Notes: a model not told the origin generated them from the sequence alone. A stretch of 64,000 nt of DNA from Sphingobium sp. JS3065 (GCF_026427355.1 NZ_CP102664.1:3165501-3229500), one strand, 5' to 3'; shown: positions 34,915 to 45,079, counted from the stretch's first letter. A program made the numbers and translations.

Positions 34915-36130
34915 TCATGCTCTCCTGCGAGGCGAGATAGACTTGCTCTGGGTGGGGATGACGCAGAAATGCATGATGCGAGATGTGCCATGCGTAGGCG
35001 CCGGCGAGAGTGAAGATCAACAGATCCCCGACCTGTATCCGCTCGACGGGAGCATCGGTGGCGAGCACATCTTTTGGGGTGCAGAGCTGGCCCACGACCG
35101 TCACTTGCTCGGCGTTCGCTGTCAGGCGCGGATAGGGGCGCGACCAACGATCGATCGGCAGCACGAGAAAGGGATGGCTGTGGCCCTGCGCGTAAGGCGT
35201 GCGGAAATGGTGCGTGCCACCCCGGCCCACAACGAATGTGCGGCCAAAGCTGCGCTTGATGTCGAGCACCTCCATCCCATAGGCGCCACAGCCCGCGGTC
35301 AGGAAACGGCCGATCTCGAAGCGGATGCGCCACCGCCCCAGATCCATCCGGTCGATGATATCATGCAGTCCCTGGGTGAAGGTGGGCCAGTCGAACGGCC
35401 GGGTGGGATCACGATAGTTGACGCCGATGCCGCCGCCGACATTGATGTGGCGCATGGTCAGGCCATGCACGCTTTCCCACTGCGCCAACGTCGTGAAATA
35501 ATGTTCGAGAAGGCGCAGATGCACGGTTGCATCGAGCTGCCCGGACATCAGATGGAAATGCACGCCGTCCAGCGTCAGTTCGGGAAAGCCGTCGAGCAGA
35601 TGCAGGCACTCGGGCAGGAGAGCGACGTCGATGCCGAACGGAGTCGCCTTGCCGCCCATTGCGAGCGGAACGTCATGCGCTCGCGCGAGCGGCAGATTGA
35701 TGCGAAGCAATATAGCCTGGCGGACCCCATGTTGACGGGCAAGCTGGCCCAGACGAACCAGTTCTCCGATACTTTCGACGTGGACATATTCGATCCCCGA
35801 GCGGAGGGCCTGAACAAGCTCCGCATCGGTCTTGCCCGGCCCGCCGAACACGACCGGCAGATCGGGAAAGCGCTCCCGCACCCACGCCAGCTCTCCTCCC
35901 GATGCGATCTCGAACCCGGCGACCAGCGGCGCCAGCGTATCGAGGATCGGATATTCGGAATTGGCCTTTATCGCGTAGAAGAGATCGCAATTGGCCGGAA
36001 GCGACGCCACCAGCCGCTGTGCGTGCTGCCGGAGGAGTTCCAAGTCATAGATATAGCCGCACCATGGCTCCTCGGACATTGCCTGGGCGTTCCGGGCGGC
36101 GGTGGTTATCCGGGTCCAGTCAGCCATCAT
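34898..36130 (-). CDS. pvsE: PLP-dependent decarboxylase of siderophore synthesis (PvsE/SbnH-like)
   Basis: 410 residues, fold type III decarboxylase related to diaminopimelate decarboxylase. Lys55 in FYAIKANS binds PLP; HFHLMSGQ, GGGIGVNY and EIGRFLTAGCGAYG are the cofactor-binding segments, and GQLCTPKDVLA carries the active-site Cys from the partner subunit. In vibrioferrin synthesis the PvsE enzyme decarboxylates the serine part of citryl-serine to ethanolamine. It overlaps the NIS synthetase gene upstream by four bases. Confidence 0.85.
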   Translation of the reverse strand: MMADWTRITTAARNAQAMSEEPWCGYIYDLELLRQHAQRLVASLPANCDLFYAIKANSEYPILDTLAPLVAGFEIASGGELAWVRERFPDLPVVFGGPGKTDAELVQALRSGIEYVHVESIGELVRLGQLARQHGVRQAILLRINLPLARAHDVPLAMGGKATPFGIDVALLPECLHLLDGFPELTLDGVHFHLMSGQLDATVHLRLLEHYFTTLAQWESVHGLTMRHINVGGGIGVNYRDPTRPFDWPTFTQGLHDIIDRMDLGRWRIRFEIGRFLTAGCGAYGMEVLDIKRSFGRTFVVGRGGTHHFRTPYAQGHSHPFLVLPIDRWSRPYPRLTANAEQVTVVGQLCTPKDVLATDAPVERIQVGDLLIFTLAGAYAWHISHHAFLRHPHPEQVYLASQESMNVAAE

Positions 36131-37929
36131 GCTGACGCATCCACCATCGGATTGGCGAGTGGCGCATAGCCTGCCTTGCGATCGGCCTGCCTCGTGAATC
36201 GGACTAAAAGGTTGGTCTTGGCAGGCAGAGGGGCTCCTGAAAGCAGCGTGCTCAACCGTTCAGAGGAGGCCCGCGATCCGTGCGCCTCCTGATAGCTTTC
36301 GATATGGTGCCGCACGATATGCCATAGTTTTCCGGCCAGCGCAGCGTCTCCTTCCGCCAAATGGTCGACGGCTTCACCGAGCTGATTGACGAAGAGACAG
36401 TAAGCGATGCGGTTCCAGCTTCGATCCTCGTCATACCATAGAGCCAGTTGCACGGTCGGTTCGAGATGGGCAACGCGCCCGGCGTCATAATGGCCGGCGA
36501 CAAGCTTGGTGCCTTCGAAATCGCGCAGGATGATCCGCTCCGGCCAGCCGTTACGCGTCCCGACCAATGTGTTCTGGAGATGCGGTTCGAACACGATACC
36601 TTCCCCGAACAGTGCGTGAAGGACGGGGGGAACGAGGCGCCCGGCATAAGCATCGAACCAGGCTTCTGCGGCCGCAGCGTAGGAAAGCTGCTCCCGCCGC
36701 GCAATGCCCCGACAGAGATCGCGCGCCTGCGGCGTTCTGCCAGCATCGTCCGCGAACAGCGCGGCCGCGAGTAGCGGCGTGAAACCCTGGTCAATAATGT
36801 GCTCCACATTTTCCCGCAGGATCAGGCCGAACGCTTCTTGGACCTCTGCGCGCTGTTCCGGTTCGGCACCGGGCAGATCAGCGGTGAGGTAGGCGGGTTC
36901 TTCCAGAACCAGCAGGTCGGGGAACATCGCCATCCGGGGCATCAGATCACGGATGAGCCGCGTCATTTCGACCGCTCCCTCCAGTTCGTAATGGGCATTC
37001 TTGCGCAGGCAGTTGGTGATGCGCACGTGAAGCGACAACTTCAGGAAGAAGGCCGCACCGGGCCGGAACAAGGTCCGCACGGAGGAGGTCGGAAAATAAT
37101 CCTCGCCCGCTATTCCCAAATCCCTGATCCGCCCGGCTGCGATCGCATCGCGAACGGGATCGAGACCAAGGACGTGCCGGGCCTGCCAGGGATGCACTGG
37201 GACCAGCGCCTGGCCATCGATCGTCGGGATACCGGCCTCGTCGCCGATGAGCGCATCGGCGGACGACGGCAGCAATGAACGCTGACGGATCATTTCCTGG
37301 GGCATCGCGAACCAGTGCAAGGGAAACTGCGTGCGTAGTTCGGGGGAATAGCGCGCGCGGTCGCCCGCGTCGAAGCCGAGGCGGCTTTTCGGGGCCGGGT
37401 GAAAAGCATGTCCCAGGACCAGCGCCTGCTCGGACTCGATATAATGCGTCGATGGGTCGTCGATGTCGTTTCGGGCGGGGCGGTCGGTTTGAAAGGCCGA
37501 GACGTTCTCCACGCTGTCGTAGATCTGCGTGAGCAGTTCTTCATTGAACTCGGCGCCCTGGCCAAGCGACAGCTCTTTAATCAGCAAAGCTGCAAGCTCA
37601 CGCCATTCGATGGGCGCCCACGCCTTTTCCGGCATGCGGGCGTAAAGGGGCGAACGCAGGCGTAGGCGGCCCGCTGGCAACGGGGGCTTCGCCTGGGCCA
37701 CGAGGCGCGCGTGGGAATGCGGCAGATGCAGCTGGATCACTCCGCCTTGAGCATTCGCGACGCGTAATGCCATTGGCCAGTCATTCTGGCCGAACGGCGA
37801 GTCGAAGATGATGTGGCCGTCCGGAGCGGCGACCTCCCTATAGTAGCAATTGAGCAGCGTTTCCGCGCAGTGTTGGCCTGCCTCGGCATCATCAGCCGCC
37901 ATTGCACGGTGAGCCAAATTCGTGAGCAT
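36127..37929 (-). CDS. pvsD: IucA/IucC-type NIS siderophore synthetase (PvsD-like)
   Basis: 600 residues from MLTNLAHRAM, with GGAG nine bases upstream; a longer frame would extend into the exporter gene and is rejected. NIS synthetase motifs are PVHPWQARHVL, SSVRTLFRPGAAFFLKLSLHVRITNCLRKN and PHLQNTLVG with RDFEGTKL. These enzymes adenylate a carboxylate, usually of citrate, and transfer it to an amine or alcohol. By gene order it corresponds to PvsD, which joins citrate with serine. The C-terminal FhuF-like segment is present. Confidence 0.85.
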   Translation of the reverse strand: MLTNLAHRAMAADDAEAGQHCAETLLNCYYREVAAPDGHIIFDSPFGQNDWPMALRVANAQGGVIQLHLPHSHARLVAQAKPPLPAGRLRLRSPLYARMPEKAWAPIEWRELAALLIKELSLGQGAEFNEELLTQIYDSVENVSAFQTDRPARNDIDDPSTHYIESEQALVLGHAFHPAPKSRLGFDAGDRARYSPELRTQFPLHWFAMPQEMIRQRSLLPSSADALIGDEAGIPTIDGQALVPVHPWQARHVLGLDPVRDAIAAGRIRDLGIAGEDYFPTSSVRTLFRPGAAFFLKLSLHVRITNCLRKNAHYELEGAVEMTRLIRDLMPRMAMFPDLLVLEEPAYLTADLPGAEPEQRAEVQEAFGLILRENVEHIIDQGFTPLLAAALFADDAGRTPQARDLCRGIARREQLSYAAAAEAWFDAYAGRLVPPVLHALFGEGIVFEPHLQNTLVGTRNGWPERIILRDFEGTKLVAGHYDAGRVAHLEPTVQLALWYDEDRSWNRIAYCLFVNQLGEAVDHLAEGDAALAGKLWHIVRHHIESYQEAHGSRASSERLSTLLSGAPLPAKTNLLVRFTRQADRKAGYAPLANPMVDASA

Positions 37930-37945
37930 GGAAATAATCTCCGAT

Positions 37946-39124
37946 TCATCGAGCCTGCAGAAGGGGAATGGACGCGCGACTGACGAGCGCGATTGCCGCT
38001 GCCGCGAGGACCAGGGCGCCGAGCACCAGTGGAGCATTGGTTCCAAAAGCTTCAACCGCGAGGCCGGCGATCACACCGGCGGCCACGCCGCCCCATTTTG
38101 AAGCGGCATCGAGCCACCCGAAGGTGCGGCCGGCGTTCGAGGATCGGCTTGCACTGGCGATCATGCCATGCAGACCGATAAAGCCTGCCGTCATCGCAAC
38201 ACCCATGACGAGACGCCACAGGGTGAGAGAAAGCAGGGTGTTCGCGAACAATTGCCCGCACAGGCTGGCCGCCAGCAGAAGAAATGCCGCTGACACCGTC
38301 GCATCGAGATGTTTCTGGCCAAGCCAGAGGCTGAGCGGCGCCGCCGCCAAAAGGTAGACAAGGTGCGGCAGGCCGAACAGCATGCCGGTAAGCGCCGAAT
38401 CCGCACCGCCCAGATGAGTGTCGACGAATGGCACGAAATAGGGAAACGTCACCACGGTGCCGAAGGCGAAGGCGAACTGGATCAGAACCAGCGTCCACAG
38501 TTCCGATCGTGCTGACCCGCCCGAAGCGGACTTGCCGGACACCGAATGGGGTTTGGCGGCAGGCGCCGCTTCGGGGGCCGGCAGGAACGCGATCAGCAGC
38601 GCGGCGGCGAGTGGGAGCAAGGCCAGATAGCGGTAGGTCTCGATGGGCGTGGTCTGGAGCAGTGCGAACCCCAGACCCACCGGTGCGACGAACAGCGACG
38701 CGCGCGCCGACCCCTGCAATAGCGTCAATGTCCGGGTGAGTCCCTTTCCGTCGACCATCGTTGCCAGATAAGCGCTCGACGCCGCGAATGTGCCACCGAA
38801 CAGTCCCTGGAGGGCGAGCGCCAGCAGAAAGACCGGTACTGACTCCGCAAAGCCCGCCAGAAGGAAGCTACCGGCAAGGCCGAATTGGGCGCGCAACAAC
38901 AATGCCTTCTTGCCGAAGCGATCCGACAGTCGTCCCCACATGGGTGCGCTCAGCGCGGTCATGGCCGCCGGCAGGACATAGGCCCAGCCAATGAGATAGT
39001 CCGCGTCGCTATGCAGCGACCGCGAAAATATCAGGGGAAAGAAGGGAGGCATGCCGAGCGCTGAGAAGGCCGCGGTGAAATGCCCTACGACGATGGCGGC
39101 TATGGTCCATGAACGCTGTTTCAT
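37946..39124 (-). CDS. pvsC: MFS transporter, siderophore exporter (PvsC-like)
   Basis: 392 residues with about twelve hydrophobic segments and the MFS signature GRLSDRFGKK between helices 2 and 3. The N-terminal signal-like start MKQRSWTIAAIVVGHFTAAF is the first helix. It lies between the two synthetase genes as in vibrioferrin operons, overlaps the upstream gene by four bases, and is expected to export the finished siderophore across the inner membrane. Confidence 0.85.
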   Translation of the reverse strand: MKQRSWTIAAIVVGHFTAAFSALGMPPFFPLIFSRSLHSDADYLIGWAYVLPAAMTALSAPMWGRLSDRFGKKALLLRAQFGLAGSFLLAGFAESVPVFLLALALQGLFGGTFAASSAYLATMVDGKGLTRTLTLLQGSARASLFVAPVGLGFALLQTTPIETYRYLALLPLAAALLIAFLPAPEAAPAAKPHSVSGKSASGGSARSELWTLVLIQFAFAFGTVVTFPYFVPFVDTHLGGADSALTGMLFGLPHLVYLLAAAPLSLWLGQKHLDATVSAAFLLLAASLCGQLFANTLLSLTLWRLVMGVAMTAGFIGLHGMIASASRSSNAGRTFGWLDAASKWGGVAAGVIAGLAVEAFGTNAPLVLGALVLAAAAIALVSRASIPLLQAR

Positions 39125-40908
39125 GCGAGCCTCAAGAAATTGGGCGCCGTGACGCCGTAAAATTTGTTGACGTCGGCGGTGCCGGTCTGGGCCTTGCTTT
39201 CAAGGCTTGCCGCCCGCAGCAGATATTTAAGCGGCAGTCGCTCGGCCTCCAGCAAGTGGCGCTGAGCGGATCTCACGTCGACATGCTCGCTGGCCAATCG
39301 GTCGAGGCAAACCGCGATGGTCGCGCGGACAAGCCCATAGAGGCTTTCCCGATCCGCCCGGCCCGCCATGTGCAGGGCTTCGACCAGCACGGCGATATTG
39401 AGCTGGAGCGTGATGGTGATGAACATTTGCGCCAGCGGCAGATCGTGATCGACGACGATGCGCCGATCCCTGATCGCTGCGATACGGCTGGCCAGATCAG
39501 GCCGCGCTTGAAGCAGAACCGAGCTGCGAATGCGCGCCGCATCATTGTCCTTGAGCATCAACCGCATGGGGCCGTCGGAAAAGAGCAGGAGCGAATTCTG
39601 CTGATTGGATTCGAGCGCGATGCCATATTTCAGCCACAGGCTGAGATGAAGGGGCAGGACCAGGTCGAGATAGCTTTGGAAAAAGGCATCGACGTCGCCT
39701 TGAAAAAAGCGATCCGCCAAAGTTTCCGCCACCAGCTGGCCGCCTGACTCCGGTGCAGCCAGCGCGGCGACGGGCGTGACGGTTTCCTCGTCCAGTTGGT
39801 CTGGATAGCGGCGCAGGATGAAGCCCAGGAAACTCTGGCCAAAGGCGGTCGCCCCGCTCTCTTCGTCCGTCAACAGCAGGCGTTCGGAGAGGCCCGGCAA
39901 CTCGCGCGCAACATCGCGCAGGATCGTCTGAACGATGTGGCCATCGACGATCGTGCTGGGCTTGATCGTTCTGATGTTGCTCGCGCCAAGCGTGCGGATC
40001 GCCAGCGGCAGCTTGAGATGAAGGGTTGGGCAGGCGAGCGGCGTCACCGTTCGCACCGACAGGGTAGGCAGGACCTTCAAGAACGTGCGCGGCGCCCGGA
40101 TTACCGATCCCGTCAGATCCGCCTGCGCCAGAAACTGCTCGAGCCCATCTTGCCAGAGCGCTGGATGAACCGGCAACAGTTCGTGGTCCGCGCTCAGGGA
40201 TGAGTTCAGGCCGAGCTCTTCGAAATCCGGACGAATGGATCCCGGAAGTCGTGTGCCTTCATAGCGGGTCTTGGGCACGGCCAGCCAGTTCAGCTCGAAC
40301 GCCGGCTGAAACTCAGGCGCATAAGCGCGAACATCTTCGGTGGAAAAGCCCAGTTTTGCGCGTGCTGTCGGATAAAAGGGATGGTCATGAAATGCCGCCA
40401 GGCGGTCATGCCGTACGAGGCTTTTCGCCCATTGCGGCCAACCTGCGGGCTCTTCGTCACGCGCTGCGAACCACCGCGACCGCTCGGCTTCGCACAGGGC
40501 GCGATGCTCTGCGGCGACCGCGCATTCCTCAGCGAAAGCGAGGTGAAGGCTCTGTGTCTCGTTGTCCAGCTGTTCGCGGAAGCAGGCGAGTATTTCGGAA
40601 AGACCAAATAGATATTTGGTCTTCCCACTCTGCAGCCAGAGAGCCGGCAGGGCGCGAAGCCGCCAATCCTGCATGAAGCGGCCGGGCCCAACCGCCAGCC
40701 AGAGCGTCCCGCCAAGATGGTCGATGCGCAGCCAACTGTCTTCTGGCGCGCTATCCAACTTCGCCTCCCTGAGCACTTCGGCATCACCGGGCATCATCGC
40801 TCCGCGACTGACGCATTCGCGCACATCCTCCCGCAGAAAGGCGTCGATGACACGACGCGCCAGATAATCCGGACAATCTTCCTGTTCGAAGCGGAGTGAC
40901 GCCCTCAT
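39121..40908 (-). CDS. pvsB: IucA/IucC-type NIS siderophore synthetase (PvsB-like)
   Basis: 595 residues. Motifs are ELLPVHPALWQDGLEQF, TLSVRTVTPLACPTLHLKL with LPLAIRT, GIALESNQQNSLLLF and MLKDNDAARI. It belongs to the same superfamily as the neighbouring synthetase but a different clade, as expected for two successive acylations. By order it matches PvsB, thought to attach 2-oxoglutarate in vibrioferrin. It overlaps genes on both sides by four bases (ATGA). Confidence 0.85.
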   Translation of the reverse strand: MRASLRFEQEDCPDYLARRVIDAFLREDVRECVSRGAMMPGDAEVLREAKLDSAPEDSWLRIDHLGGTLWLAVGPGRFMQDWRLRALPALWLQSGKTKYLFGLSEILACFREQLDNETQSLHLAFAEECAVAAEHRALCEAERSRWFAARDEEPAGWPQWAKSLVRHDRLAAFHDHPFYPTARAKLGFSTEDVRAYAPEFQPAFELNWLAVPKTRYEGTRLPGSIRPDFEELGLNSSLSADHELLPVHPALWQDGLEQFLAQADLTGSVIRAPRTFLKVLPTLSVRTVTPLACPTLHLKLPLAIRTLGASNIRTIKPSTIVDGHIVQTILRDVARELPGLSERLLLTDEESGATAFGQSFLGFILRRYPDQLDEETVTPVAALAAPESGGQLVAETLADRFFQGDVDAFFQSYLDLVLPLHLSLWLKYGIALESNQQNSLLLFSDGPMRLMLKDNDAARIRSSVLLQARPDLASRIAAIRDRRIVVDHDLPLAQMFITITLQLNIAVLVEALHMAGRADRESLYGLVRATIAVCLDRLASEHVDVRSAQRHLLEAERLPLKYLLRAASLESKAQTGTADVNKFYGVTAPNFLRLA

Positions 40909-42104
40909 GCCCGGACTTCCCAGTTCAGGCGATTGGTCGCCGCGTCCATGGCCTTGTTGAGCACGGCAACATTCGGTGCGCTGGCAGAAAGTACGCCCAG
41001 ATAATCCTTGTTCGAATTGCTGATCGCGATCGCGTCGCCTGCCTGGCGGAGCGGACGATAACGCAGCGAAACCCCGTTAGCCGCCTCGCTAAATGCCTCG
41101 GGCGCCTTGATCAGTTCACCGCTTCGCACGGTCGGAAAATATCGCATCGCTGCGGTCCGGCTGCCCGGGTCCAGATCGGGGAGCGGCTCGCCCAGGTGCA
41201 GCCGGAGGATGGTTTCGAACAGCGGGAAGCCCAGCGTATCTTCGAGGAGGAATTCGCGCCTATCCCCGACCGTGCGATAGTTGATTTCAATCAGCCGGGG
41301 TCCATTGGGGGTGAGGACAAATTCCGTATGGCAGGAACCGAAGCCGACGCCGAAGGCGCGGATCTGATGCAACACCGTGTCCTGATCTTTCGCATCGAGC
41401 CAATTGCCCCACTCTGCCGCGAGTTCGACGAAATGCGGGGGAGGCGACAGGGTAACCCGAAAACCGCCTAGCGCGCAAAGGCTCCGGCCATCTCCCAGAG
41501 TCTCAAGGGTGTAGAGATCGCCCGAAACATATTCCTCGACGAGCAGAATGCAGCCGGGACGTTCCTTCCAGACGGACCGGCAATATTCCGCCAGCTCCCG
41601 TTCATCCTGAATGAGCCGGACGAGTTGACTGCCGACGCCTTCGCGCGGTTTCACGACGACTGGAAAAGGAGCTTCCTTCGAGACAATCAGGTCGGCATCG
41701 TCAGCGACGATCTTGTGCCACAACATGTCGATGCCGTTGCTTGCCATGTAGGTTCGCATCGCAGCCTTGTTCTTGGCACGGTAGACGACGCGCTGATCCT
41801 TGCCCGGCAGGTTCAGATGGTAGGCTGCCGTGGCCGCACTCGTCTGCAGATGATCGCTGTTGGAAAAGATCGCGTTCGGGCTTTTCCTTTCCAACGCCTC
41901 GATGACGGCGATGGGATTGAAGACGTCGCAGGCGATGATCTGATCGGGATAAGCGGGCAGGTCGGACTGCGCGAAATGGCGGCGATGAGCATCCGCATGG
42001 TCCGTCAGCAGGGCCACGGACAAGCCAAGTCGATGCGCAGCCGGCAGGAACCCCTCATTTACGGCGTCTGTAGGCACATGTGCAAGTATTGCGAGATCAG
42101 GCAT
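40905..42104 (-). CDS. pvsA: ATP-grasp ligase of siderophore synthesis (PvsA-like)
   Basis: 399 residues, first gene of the operon. The ATP-grasp core includes FPVVVKPREGVGSQLVRLI, ILLVEEYVSGDLYTLETLG and FVLTPNGPRLIEINYRTVGD, with the Mg-binding Glu and Asn. In vibrioferrin synthesis the PvsA enzyme joins alanine to the citryl intermediate. The start codon follows a divergent promoter region with a Fur-box-like site, so iron starvation should induce the whole operon. Confidence 0.82.
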   Translation of the reverse strand: MPDLAILAHVPTDAVNEGFLPAAHRLGLSVALLTDHADAHRRHFAQSDLPAYPDQIIACDVFNPIAVIEALERKSPNAIFSNSDHLQTSAATAAYHLNLPGKDQRVVYRAKNKAAMRTYMASNGIDMLWHKIVADDADLIVSKEAPFPVVVKPREGVGSQLVRLIQDERELAEYCRSVWKERPGCILLVEEYVSGDLYTLETLGDGRSLCALGGFRVTLSPPPHFVELAAEWGNWLDAKDQDTVLHQIRAFGVGFGSCHTEFVLTPNGPRLIEINYRTVGDRREFLLEDTLGFPLFETILRLHLGEPLPDLDPGSRTAAMRYFPTVRSGELIKAPEAFSEAANGVSLRYRPLRQAGDAIAISNSNKDYLGVLSASAPNVAVLNKAMDAATNRLNWEVRA

Positions 42105-42569
42105 GGGCTCTCCAGTTGAAGGTCTAAAATTGAAGGGACTAGGCGACGGCGCAGAATGCGCTTGGCATTGGAGCCGATTGGTTGCAGCCAGGATTAATGC
42201 GGGAGGCCGCTTCGGCTGCCCTACCGCGTCATAATCTGAAGAAAGATAATGCGACTCATTAGCGATTAATGTTTGTTATCGGGGTCTCCGCTACAAATCC
42301 AGTCGGTCAGTGCAGTATGCCTCTGCACGCACGACGGGATGGTCTTTCTCTGAGATCGCCTGTTGGGACAGGCGATGCTGCAGAAATTACATCACTTTTT
42401 GATCGAGCCCGCTTGGGCGGCCCTCGCTCGACTGCATCTTTGTGGCGACGTGCCCTCACGGCCCGCTACCCTCTGATACAGTTTGATACAGAGTTGCAAA
42501 CAAATCGCAATAGCGGTAAGCGCCCCTCGTTCTTTTTATCAGGGTTTTATCTAGGGGGTAGCCGCACCA
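42105..42569. other. Divergent promoter region between siderophore operon and receptor
   Basis: 465 bases with no gene. It must carry promoters for both directions and includes the Fur-like site described separately. The sequence just before the receptor (AGGGTTTTATCTAGGGGGTAG) provides its ribosome-binding site. Confidence 0.6.
42245..42263. promoter_or_regulatory. Fur-box-like site
   Basis: GATAATGCGACTCATTAGC matches the 19-bp Fur consensus GATAATGATAATCATTATC at 15 positions. It lies between divergent iron genes, where a Fur operator is expected. Confidence 0.65.
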
Positions 42570-44660
42570 ATGCTAATTCGTCAGACACTCGGTCTTTCCG
42601 TCGCAACCATCGCAATGATCGCAGGTCTGCCTGCCTTGGCGGAAGACACCGTAAGCGAGGCTGAGAGCCCGCGCAGCGACATCGTGGTCAACGGTGTCAC
42701 CCAGGGCTATATCCCTGTTGATACCAGTGCAGCGAAGATTCCGGTGCCCCTGCGCGACATCCCGCAGTCGATCGCCGTGGTTCCGGCAGAGGTTTTGCGC
42801 GATCAGCGCGCGCTGTCGGTGCAGGATGCGCTGAAGAATGTTCCGGGCGTCGGTTTTTCCTCCGGCGACGGTCAACGAGACCAGGTGACGATCCGCGGCT
42901 TCACCGCGATTGCCGATCAGTTCGTCGATGGCTTCCGTGACGATGCCCTCTATTTTCGTGATCTTTCCAACGTCGAGCGTATCGAGGTGATCAAGGGGCC
43001 CGCCGCCGTGCTCTATGGCCGCGGGTCGTCGGGTGGTTTGATCAATCGCGTTACGAAGAAGCCTGATCGCGACATCTTGGCCGTGACGCTATCGGCCGGT
43101 TCCTTCGACAGCTATCGCGGCGAATTCGACCTTGGCATGCTCGATCCGGGGTCGCATGTCGGGTTTCGCCTGACCGGGGCCGCAGAGGACAATGGCAGCT
43201 ACCGCGACCAGCAGTTCCTCAAGCGCTACGCCATCGCGCCATCCTTCTTGTTCGGCGCTGGCCAGGATACCACCATATTGCTCCAGGCTGACTATCTGAC
43301 CGATCGCCGCATCATGGACTTGGGCATCCCGGCACTCGACGGCCGGCCGGTCGATGTGCCACGCTCCACTTACTACGGCGCGGCCAATGCGCGCGAGGCC
43401 GACTTCGTCGAGAGCGAGGTGTTCTCCCAGCGTGTCGCCATTACCCATCGTTTCTCCGATGCATTGAGCCTGCGCAACGGCTTCAACCATTATAACTATC
43501 AACTCGACCGGCAGAGCACGAATCCCACAGCGGTCAACGCCGCAGCGGGGACGGTGACGCTGGGGCATAGCTGGTTCGATCGGAACGAGGATGGCTGGTC
43601 CAACCAGACCGAACTGACGCAGAAGCTGGCGCTCGCCGGAACGAACCACACCATTCTCTATGGTTTTGAAATTGCCCAGCAGCAGAAGTTCGCATTGCGT
43701 TCTGCCGCTCGCACGGTCGCGGTCACGTCGATATTTGACCCGGTGTTGCCAGTGGTCGATAATTCATCCTTCACGACAATAATCGACAATTCGAAAACGA
43801 CGCTCAAGACGCGGGGGCTCTACGTCCAGGATCTCATTGACTTCGGCCACGGCTTCAAGGCGATGCTGGGCCTGCGCCACGACTGGTTCATCCAGAAGAC
43901 CGACCTGCGCCTGCCGGGGCAAACGGATCTTGCCCGCACGGATCGCAAATGGAGCCCGCGTGCCGGCCTGTTGTTCCAACCGGATGATGCGCAGTCTTAC
44001 TATGTTTCCTGGAGCCGCAGTTTCCAGCCTTCCGGCGAGACCTTCGCGCTGGCGGCCAATAATTCGGATATCGCGCCAGAGCAAACGACGAACAATGAGA
44101 TCGGCGCGAAATACACGCTGCTGGGCGGCAAACTGTCAATCCAGGCTGCGGCGTTCATCCTCCGTCGCACCGGTATCAAGGGCACCAATATTGCAACCCA
44201 ACGCGTCGAGCCCATCGGGACGCAGCGCACGCGAGGCTTCGAGATGTCAGCGGCCCTTGACCTGCCGGAGAATATCCGTGCGGTTGCGGGCTATGCCCAT
44301 CTGGATACGCGCACAACCGAGTCCGCGACGGCCGCCTTCATCGGCAAGCGGGCGACGCTCACCCCGCTCAATTCCGCCAATCTCTTTGTGACCAAGACGA
44401 TCGCGCGTCGTTTCGGGCTCGGAGGGGGCGTCAACTATGTCGATGACCGCTGGGCCGATCCACAGAACACGACCATATTGCCGAGCTATGTCACTTTTGA
44501 CGCGATGGCTTGGGCGCAGTTCGGCCCCGTCCGCCTCCAGGTCAACGCCTATAATCTGGCGGACAAGCACTATATCGTATCGGGCCATGGAACCTCGCCC
44601 ATCTTGAATGTGCCCGGTGCGCCGCGTTCGGTCATGGGCACTGTCAGCGTGACTTTCTAG
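42570..44660 (+). CDS. TonB-dependent siderophore receptor (PvuA/FhuE-like)
   Basis: 696 residues. A signal peptide (about 1-24, ending GLPALA) is followed by a plug domain with IPQSIAVVPAEVLRDQ, ALKNVPGV, RIEVIKGPAAVLYGRGSSGG and INRVTKKP, then a 22-strand barrel that ends in SVMGTVSVTF with terminal Phe. It is divergent from the vibrioferrin-like operon and is therefore the likely receptor for that ferric siderophore. No signalling extension is present, so it is probably not a transducer. Confidence 0.88.
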   Translation: MLIRQTLGLSVATIAMIAGLPALAEDTVSEAESPRSDIVVNGVTQGYIPVDTSAAKIPVPLRDIPQSIAVVPAEVLRDQRALSVQDALKNVPGVGFSSGDGQRDQVTIRGFTAIADQFVDGFRDDALYFRDLSNVERIEVIKGPAAVLYGRGSSGGLINRVTKKPDRDILAVTLSAGSFDSYRGEFDLGMLDPGSHVGFRLTGAAEDNGSYRDQQFLKRYAIAPSFLFGAGQDTTILLQADYLTDRRIMDLGIPALDGRPVDVPRSTYYGAANAREADFVESEVFSQRVAITHRFSDALSLRNGFNHYNYQLDRQSTNPTAVNAAAGTVTLGHSWFDRNEDGWSNQTELTQKLALAGTNHTILYGFEIAQQQKFALRSAARTVAVTSIFDPVLPVVDNSSFTTIIDNSKTTLKTRGLYVQDLIDFGHGFKAMLGLRHDWFIQKTDLRLPGQTDLARTDRKWSPRAGLLFQPDDAQSYYVSWSRSFQPSGETFALAANNSDIAPEQTTNNEIGAKYTLLGGKLSIQAAAFILRRTGIKGTNIATQRVEPIGTQRTRGFEMSAALDLPENIRAVAGYAHLDTRTTESATAAFIGKRATLTPLNSANLFVTKTIARRFGLGGGVNYVDDRWADPQNTTILPSYVTFDAMAWAQFGPVRLQVNAYNLADKHYIVSGHGTSPILNVPGAPRSVMGTVSVTF

Positions 44661-45079
44661 GTCGCCGTTTCATGCCGCCGAGCCTGTTTATCTGAGACCT
44701 TCAATAAACAGGCTGGCACCGTAAAGCTGCCCCCAGCGGTTTGATCCTTTTCCGGGAGCATCGCCTGCGCGTGGTCACAGGGTTCTGCGTCGGGGCGATG
44801 GTAGGTCGTGGGAAACGCCCGACTAGGGGCATCCACGATCGTCGGGGTGCATGGGCGCGGAACTGCGTCGTTTCCGCCCCGGCAGGCCGTATGTTCGAGA
44901 TTTTGTTTCGCATGGGCGGGCAACCGCCTCTCGCAAAGATCGGGCAGTACGCAGGTCGTTGGTGCTGACAAGACGGTAGGGTGATCGCGCGGCATTCTTC
45001 GTTCATGTATTAGCCAGCAACCGGCTGGAATAAGGGCGTCCGTGGAGACGGGAGCCGTCGCAATGGGAGGAATTTCGAG
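44661..45079. other. Gene-free stretch after the receptor gene
   Basis: 419 bases; only short overlapping open frames with no family resemblance. I see no terminator with a clear T-run and no RNA gene. Confidence 0.4.

Noticed and set aside
34850..36169. 439-codon plus-strand open frame over the decarboxylase gene
   Set aside because: Antisense to a well-supported PLP decarboxylase; no start signal or family match.
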